Shown piece after piece: positions 1 to 4,187 of a DNA stretch of 6,798 nucleotides (position 1 is its first letter; each line of letters begins with the position of its first letter). A program made the position numbers and the translations under genes. The notes under the pieces were generated by a model that worked only from the letters and a program-made list of their open reading frames with translations, was not told the DNA's origin and did not search any database. Source of the stretch: Collinsella aerofaciens (GTDB lineage Bacteria > Actinomycetota > Coriobacteriia > Coriobacteriales > Coriobacteriaceae); assembly GCA_008671285.1 (NCBI GenBank), contig RPYR01000181.1, positions 1-6,798 on the forward strand, read 5' to 3'.

Positions 1-1
1 C

Positions 2-1372
2 CCCAACAACCACGCGGGCATCATGATTCTGGGCAGCTGCTTCCTCGCCACCACCGGTGCCGAGGCGCTCTACTCCGACATGGGCCACGTCGGCCGCGGC
101 AACATCTACGCTACCTGGCCGTTCGTTAAGTGCTGCCTGCTGCTTTCCTATATGGGCCAGGGCGCTTGGCTTATGAACAACGCTGCCAACCCCGAGCTCA
201 TGGGCATTGCCGATCTCAACCCGTTCTACCAGATGCTCGCCCCGGGCCTGCGCCCGTTTGCCGTCGGCCTTTCCACCGTCGCGGCCATCATTGCCTCGCA
301 GGCGCTCATCACCGGCGCATTCTCGCTGGTGTCCGAGGCCAGCCGTCTGGACCTCATGCCGCACATGCAGGTCTTCTACCCTGCCGAGACCAAGGGCCAG
401 CTCTACATCCCCATGGTCAACAACGTCATGCTTGTCGGCTGCGTCATCGTGGTGCTGCTGTTCCAGAACTCGGCGCATATGGAAGCCGCCTACGGCCTTG
501 CCATTACGCTGACAATGATGTGCACCACGCTGCTGCTCTTCTTCTACCTGCACGAGGAGCGCAAGCTCAAGGTTGCTCCGTGGATCTTCGCGGCCTTCTT
601 CCTTTTGCTGGAAGGCTTCTTCTTCGTGAGTTCACTCACCAAGTTCTTCCACGGCGGCTACTTCACCATCCTCATGGCCGCGCTCATCATGGGCATTATG
701 GTGTGCTGGTACAACGGCACGGCGGTCGAGCAGCGCCAGTTTACGCTGCTGCCGCTGCGCAGCTACCTGCCGCAGCTCAAGCGCCTGCGTGACGACGACC
801 GTTACGAGCGCATGAGCGACAACGTCGTGTACCTGACCAAGGACACCCATACCGACTACATCGACCGCGATATCGTCTATTCGATCTTGGACAAGCATCC
901 CAAGCGCGCCCGCGCCTGGTGGTTTGTGAATGTCGAGACCATGGACGAACCGCACACCTTTGCCTATTCGGTCGAGACGTTCGGCACCGACTACGTGTTC
1001 CGCGTGCATCTGTACCTGGGCTACAAGATCAACCAGCGCGTCAATGCCTACCTGCGTCAGGTTGTTCAGGACCTGGCTGCCACCGGCGAGCTGCCGCCGC
1101 AGACGCATGACTACTCGGTCTACAAGGATCCGGGTAACATCGGCACGTTCAAGTTCGTCCTGATCCGTAAGCTTCTGGCGCCCGAAAGCGATGTGGAGCC
1201 CAGCGAGCGTACGGCCATCACGCTCAAGTACATCATTCGCCGCGCCGCCGGCACGCCCGCGCGTTGGTACGGCCTGGAGAACTCCAACGTGAGCTTTGAG
1301 TACGTGCCGCTGTTCACCAAGTTCAAGGCCGTGAACAAGATGCAGCGCCTGGCTCCCAACGAGCGGCCGTAG
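2..1372 (+). CDS. kup: Kup-family K+ uptake transporter, C-terminal part (5' end outside window)
   Basis: This gene encodes a K+:H+ symporter of the KUP/HAK/KT family in the cytoplasmic membrane. The reading frame is open from the first complete codon at base 2, so the gene enters from the left. About 456 residues are visible, and family members usually have about 620-680. Counting from the first visible codon, the Kup signature TGAEALYSDMGH lies at about residues 18-29. Six hydrophobic segments follow, at roughly 41-59, 86-110, 137-155, 161-183, 193-212 and 218-237. The family motif IASQALITGAFSL is in the second of these, and YIPMVNN precedes the third. Residues 238-456 form the hydrophilic cytoplasmic C-terminal domain typical of Kup. 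The frame is intact to a TAG stop. Downstream come a small membrane protein gene (69-base gap) and a KdpDE-like two-component system, which fits potassium homeostasis. An ATG at 23 is in frame but is internal to the conserved region and is not the true start. Confidence 0.95.
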   Translation, partial: PNNHAGIMILGSCFLATTGAEALYSDMGHVGRGNIYATWPFVKCCLLLSYMGQGAWLMNNAANPELMGIADLNPFYQMLAPGLRPFAVGLSTVAAIIASQALITGAFSLVSEASRLDLMPHMQVFYPAETKGQLYIPMVNNVMLVGCVIVVLLFQNSAHMEAAYGLAITLTMMCTTLLLFFYLHEERKLKVAPWIFAAFFLLLEGFFFVSSLTKFFHGGYFTILMAALIMGIMVCWYNGTAVEQRQFTLLPLRSYLPQLKRLRDDDRYERMSDNVVYLTKDTHTDYIDRDIVYSILDKHPKRARAWWFVNVETMDEPHTFAYSVETFGTDYVFRVHLYLGYKINQRVNAYLRQVVQDLAATGELPPQTHDYSVYKDPGNIGTFKFVLIRKLLAPESDVEPSERTAITLKYIIRRAAGTPARWYGLENSNVSFEYVPLFTKFKAVNKMQRLAPNERP

Positions 1373-1430
1373 TCGACGCTCGAGGTTTGTCTGCGAACGG
1401 GCGGGCTTGTATTGACGGGGATTGAGTCCT

Positions 1431-1436
1431 GGGAGG
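1431..1436 (+). promoter_or_regulatory. Shine-Dalgarno site of the small membrane protein gene
   Basis: GGGAGG followed by AAACC and ATG at 1442. This strong site sets the start at ATG 1442 rather than at the in-frame TTG at 1412, which has no comparable site in front of it. Confidence 0.75.
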
Positions 1437-1441
1437 AAACC

Positions 1442-1636
1442 ATGGATGCAAAGGTGCTTGACGGTTGCGATCTTGCGACCGAGCTGGTGCGTGAGGTACG
1501 CGCCGATGCTGCCGAAGATCGGTTCTTTACGAATCGGGCCAACATGGACATGGCCGACCGCGTGATTTCGATCGTGGTGACGGTGCTTGTCGCGGCGTGC
1601 GTGTGCGCACTGCTCGCGCACGTGCTGTTTGTCTAA
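1442..1636 (+). CDS. Small single-pass membrane protein, unknown function
   Basis: This is a 64-residue protein that I do not recognise. It has a strong ribosome binding site and normal GC-rich codon use. Residues 1-40 are hydrophilic and acidic (MDAKVLDGCDLATELVREVR, then ADAAEDRFF). Residues about 41-63 form one long hydrophobic segment (VISIVVTVLVAACVCALLAH) that almost reaches the C-terminus. The predicted shape is a tail-anchored protein with a cytoplasmic N-terminal segment, or the reverse orientation. The gene follows the transporter gene by 69 bases with no terminator between, so the two are probably co-transcribed. A strong terminator-like hairpin comes 29 bases after its stop. Position and size recall small accessory subunits of transporters (KdpF in the Kdp ATPase is one example), but there is no sequence similarity I can point to, and a Kup partner role is only inferred. 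The in-frame TTG at 1412 would add 10 residues and is less likely. Confidence 0.75.
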   Translation: MDAKVLDGCDLATELVREVRADAAEDRFFTNRANMDMADRVISIVVTVLVAACVCALLAHVLFV

Positions 1637-1665
1637 CGTCCGCAGGTTGCAAAGGCTTTACACTT

Positions 1666-1697
1666 GGAACCACCACAAGGGGAAACCACCACAAAGG
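1666..1697 (+). repeat. Tandem imperfect direct repeat forming a duplicated hairpin arm
   Basis: Two adjacent units, GGAACCACCACAAGG (1666-1680) and GGAAACCACCACAAAGG (1681-1697), differ only by two single-A insertions. The second unit is the 5' arm of the hairpin at 1683-1721. The first can pair with the same 3' arm with small imperfections, so two mutually exclusive stems are possible. Confidence 0.8.
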
Positions 1698-1729
1698 TGC
1701 CTGTCTCCTTTGTGGTGGTTTTTGTTTTT
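1683..1729 (+). terminator. Intrinsic terminator-like hairpin after the transporter and small-protein genes
   Basis: A perfect 15-bp stem pairs AAACCACCACAAAGG (1683-1697) with CCTTTGTGGTGGTTT (1707-1721) around a 9-base loop. It is followed by TTGTTTTT (1722-1729). This is the classic rho-independent layout on the + strand; the minus strand has no T-tract. It would end the kup and small-protein transcript. The kinase start codon is only 20 bases beyond the T-tract and no clear promoter lies in between, so partial read-through or a leader role is also possible. Confidence 0.8.
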
Positions 1730-1731
1730 GA

Positions 1732-1739
1732 GAGAGGGG
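1732..1739 (+). promoter_or_regulatory. Shine-Dalgarno site of the kinase gene
   Basis: The purine-rich GAGAGGGG lies 10 bases before ATG 1750. It starts just past the T-tract of the preceding hairpin, so folding of that hairpin should leave the site accessible. The spacing is slightly long, which gives moderate confidence. Confidence 0.55.
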
Positions 1740-1749
1740 CGGAACGCTG

Positions 1750-3375
1750 ATGGACGTCCGTACGGACGGCGATATTGCCGATAGCTTTTGGTGGCGGCGC
1801 ACAACGCTGACGCGCCGCACTCCTCTGTATGACGCCTGCGTATCGGTGGGGCTGCTGGTCGCGGCGACGATTGTGGGCGCGCTGCTCGACCATCCGGGTC
1901 TCGCGCCGAGCATCATGATCGTCTATGTGTTCGCCGTTCAGCTGTGCGCATTCTTTACCTGCAGTCGCCTGTATTGCTTGCTGAGCTCGGCTGCCGCCGT
2001 GGCGCTCTACAACTTCTTGTTTGTCGACCCGCGCTACTTGCTGTCGTTTATCGACCGCGGCTATCCCGGCATGTTCTTCATCATGTTTGTGGTCTCGCTT
2101 GTGTCGAGCTCGATTGCCTTGGCCCTGCGTCGCGCTTTGGCACAGGCTGCCGCCAGCGACCGCCGCACGCATATGGTGCTCGAGACCAACCGCATGTTGC
2201 AGCGCTGCGCCGACGAGCAGCAGATCGTTCACGCCATGGCCACGCAGCTGGCGCGTCTTTCGGGCTGTCCGGTCGTGTGGTACAGCGCCGACGCCGAGGG
2301 CGATGACCTGCTGCCGCGTGCGACATACACGGCCGTGGGCGATGCCGCGCCGGTGCACGAGCTGGCGCCGCAGATGCCACCGCGGCTCTCGGCGTCCGCC
2401 TATGTGGGAACGCCGCTCGATGCTACGTTCGGCGGCTCGGCGTTTTATGGCATCTACCTGACGGTTCGCACGGGCGACGGCTTCGCGCGCTCGGGCGACC
2501 CCGCCTCGGTGGTGGGCGTGCTGGCTATCGTTGCCGAGCCCGACGTGCTGACGCACGAGGAGCGGACACTTGCCGATGCTATCGTGAGCGAAGGTGAGCT
2601 GGCGCTCGATCGCGCCCGCGCCATGGAGGCCCGCGAGGAGGCGGCGGTGCTTGCCAAAAATGAGCAGCTGCGCGCCAACCTGCTGCGCTCCATCTCGCAC
2701 GACCTGCGCACGCCGCTCACCAGTATTTCGGGTAATGCCGATGTGCTGCTCGACCAGGGCTCGACCGGCACCGCCGTGCTCGACGCCCAAACGCGCCGCG
2801 GCCTGCTCTTGTCCATTCGCTCGGATGCGCAATGGCTCAACGCCACCGTCGAGAACCTGCTCGCCATCACCAAGCTCGAGGGCGGCGGCATGCATCTGTC
2901 GACAACGCTCGAGCTCATGGACGATATCGTCGAGGAGGCGCTGCGCCACGTGAACCCTGCCGTGCGCGAGCACGACCTTAAGGTGGTGGCGTGCGATGAG
3001 CCGGCGCTCGTCAACGTCGACGCGCGCCTGATGGTGCAGCTGGTGGTCAATCTGGTGAACAACGCCATCACCTATACGCCCGCAGGCTCGCATATCATGA
3101 TTTCGATTAGCGTCGACGATGGACGCGTGGCGTGCTCGGTGGCCGATGACGGCCCGGGCATTGCGCCCGAGGACCGCGAGCGGATCTTTGAGTCGTTCTA
3201 TACCGCCAACCACGGTTTGGCCGACAGCCACCGCAGCGTGGGCTTGGGTCTTTCGCTCTGCCGCTCCATTGCGCTGGCGCATGGCGGTAGCATAGAGGTT
3301 GCCGCGGCGGACCCGCACGGCTCGGTCTTTACGATTGAGCTTCCCGTCGCCGATGTTTCGTTTGATAAGGAGTAG
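1750..3375 (+). CDS. kdpD: KdpD-like DUF4118 sensor histidine kinase without the N-terminal KdpD/USP module
   Basis: This 541-residue membrane sensor kinase is expected to phosphorylate the KdpE-type regulator encoded next to it. Residues about 25-128 form a four-helix DUF4118 membrane domain, with FLFVDPRYLLSF at 89-100 matching the conserved loop of KdpD. A linker or coil follows at 129-160, then a GAF-like region at about 155-290. The HisKA H-box SISHDLRTPL spans 314-323, with H317 as the likely phosphorylation site. In the ATPase domain the N-box is VNLVNNAITYTP (433-444), the G1 box is DDGPG (466-470) and the G2 box is GLGLSL (498-503). All kinase motifs are intact. E. coli KdpD has 894 residues, including about 370 N-terminal residues (KdpD domain with Walker motifs, plus USP) that are absent here, and the region upstream holds a terminator rather than missing coding sequence. 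The ATG at 1750 has a GAGAGGGG site. Such short DUF4118 kinases are known in other bacteria, so the symbol refers to the homologous half only. Confidence 0.9.
   Translation: MDVRTDGDIADSFWWRRTTLTRRTPLYDACVSVGLLVAATIVGALLDHPGLAPSIMIVYVFAVQLCAFFTCSRLYCLLSSAAAVALYNFLFVDPRYLLSFIDRGYPGMFFIMFVVSLVSSSIALALRRALAQAAASDRRTHMVLETNRMLQRCADEQQIVHAMATQLARLSGCPVVWYSADAEGDDLLPRATYTAVGDAAPVHELAPQMPPRLSASAYVGTPLDATFGGSAFYGIYLTVRTGDGFARSGDPASVVGVLAIVAEPDVLTHEERTLADAIVSEGELALDRARAMEAREEAAVLAKNEQLRANLLRSISHDLRTPLTSISGNADVLLDQGSTGTAVLDAQTRRGLLLSIRSDAQWLNATVENLLAITKLEGGGMHLSTTLELMDDIVEEALRHVNPAVREHDLKVVACDEPALVNVDARLMVQLVVNLVNNAITYTPAGSHIMISISVDDGRVACSVADDGPGIAPEDRERIFESFYTANHGLADSHRSVGLGLSLCRSIALAHGGSIEVAAADPHGSVFTIELPVADVSFDKE
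3367..3372 (+). promoter_or_regulatory. Shine-Dalgarno site that sets the GTG start of the response regulator
   Basis: AAGGAG overlaps the last codons of the kinase gene and lies 7 bases before GTG 3380. It is a strong, well-spaced site, which supports the GTG start over upstream in-frame codons that lie inside the kinase coding region. Confidence 0.85.
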
Positions 3376-3379
3376 CGCC

Positions 3380-4093
3380 GTGCCAAACTCTGCCGTAAAA
3401 CCGCTCATCTTGGTCGTTGAGGACGACCCCGCTGTCCGCAACCTTATCGTTGCCGCGCTCGAGGCGCACGGCTTGCGCCATATGGCTGTAGAGACCGCCC
3501 ATGCCGCTATTGCCGCCGCCTCGTCGCAGGCGCCGAGCATCGTGCTGCTCGATCTGGGCCTGCCCGATATGGACGGCGTCAAGGTGGTGGAGTCGGTGCG
3601 CGCATGGTCGGGCATGCCGATCATCGTGGTCTCGGCGCGCAGCGAGGACGCGGACAAGATTCGCGCGCTCGATGCCGGCGCCGACGACTACCTGACCAAG
3701 CCGTTTTCGGTCGAGGAGCTGCTCGCGCGTATTCGCACGACGCTCAGGCGCCTTTCGTATGCGCAAACGGGCGGTGTTGCCTCCGAGGGCTCGTTCGATA
3801 CCGGCGAGCTGCATATCGACTTTGATGCCGGCATTGCCACGATGGATGGCGAGGAGCTGCATCTGACGCCGATTGAGTACAAGCTCCTGTGCCTGCTGGC
3901 ACATAACGCCGACAAGGTACTGACGCACCAGTTTATCCTGCACGAGATTTGGGGCACGGCAACTAAGAGTGACCTGGCAAGCCTGCGCGTCTTTATGGGT
4001 ACGCTGCGTAAGAAGATAGAGTCCGACCCCGCGCATCCGCGTTACATCCAAACGCACGTGGGTATCGGCTATCGCCTGGTCACCCAAGGCTAG
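3380..4093 (+). CDS. kdpE: KdpE-family response regulator (OmpR/PhoB class)
   Basis: This 237-residue cytoplasmic DNA-binding response regulator is the presumed partner of the kinase encoded just upstream. The receiver domain covers residues about 8-122. It has the acidic pair E14/D15/D16, the phosphoacceptor D58 in LLDLGLPDMDG, S85 in VVSARSE, and K107 in DDYLTKPFS. The winged-helix domain covers about 138-235, with LTPIEYKLLCLLAHNADKVL, then ASLRVFMGTLRKKIE, and the wing GIGYRLV. These stretches closely match KdpE as I recall it. The GTG start is 4 bases after the kinase stop, with AAGGAG in front, so the two genes form one transcription and translation unit. Known KdpE proteins activate kdpFABC when K+ is low. 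No kdpFABC is visible here and the nearest K+ transporter gene is kup, so kup is a plausible target by inference only. Confidence 0.93.
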   Translation: MPNSAVKPLILVVEDDPAVRNLIVAALEAHGLRHMAVETAHAAIAAASSQAPSIVLLDLGLPDMDGVKVVESVRAWSGMPIIVVSARSEDADKIRALDAGADDYLTKPFSVEELLARIRTTLRRLSYAQTGGVASEGSFDTGELHIDFDAGIATMDGEELHLTPIEYKLLCLLAHNADKVLTHQFILHEIWGTATKSDLASLRVFMGTLRKKIESDPAHPRYIQTHVGIGYRLVTQG

Positions 4094-4117
4094 GACGGCG
4101 TCCGCCATCCCAATATG

Positions 4118-4184
4118 AGTTGCGGTGAAATACGGTCTAAATTTGCCTAATTCCAGGCAAAGCAGTCCGTATTCCACCGCAACT
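4118..4184. terminator. Nested inverted repeat between converging genes, likely bidirectional terminator
   Basis: The outer arms AGTTGCGGTGAAATACGG (4118-4135) and CCGTATTCCACCGCAACT (4167-4184) are complementary at 17 of 18 positions. The inner arms TTTGCCT (4142-4148) and AGGCAAA (4155-4161) enclose a 6-base loop. In + strand RNA the single outer mismatch is A-C, and in minus strand RNA it is a G-U pair. The + strand side is followed by the T-rich TTTGTTATTT, whereas the minus side continues into a mixed sequence without a T-tract. It lies 24 bases after the kdpE stop and 3 bases after the stop of the opposing rRNA methyltransferase gene. A terminator for both is the simplest reading; a dispersed palindromic repeat is the alternative. 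Confidence 0.7.
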
Positions 4185-4187
4185 TTG

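Noticed and set aside
1412..1417. TTGACG as a possible -35 box, or the TTG at 1412 as a start codon, for the small membrane protein gene
   Set aside because: No -10-like sequence lies 16-18 bases downstream, and the TTG has no ribosome binding site comparable to the one before ATG 1442.
632..1621. 329-codon minus-strand open frame opposite kup and the small gene
   Set aside because: It is in antisense codon register with kup. The product is low in recognisable features, and the sense frame has clear family motifs.
1442..1636. KdpF identity for the small membrane protein
   Set aside because: KdpF is about 30 residues with its helix near the N-terminus and precedes kdpA. This protein has 64 residues with a C-terminal helix and follows kup.
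1637..1682. TTGCAA/TTTACA as -35 boxes for a kinase promoter
   Set aside because: No AT-rich -10 element lies at proper spacing; the positions fall in the CACCAC-rich hairpin arms.
1633..3657. Long open frame of 674 codons on the minus strand opposite the kinase gene
   Set aside because: It is in exact codon register with the sense gene. Antisense stops would need TTA, CTA or TCA sense codons, which are rare in high-GC genes, so the openness is a codon-use artefact. The translation is Arg/His/Ala-rich without recognisable domains.
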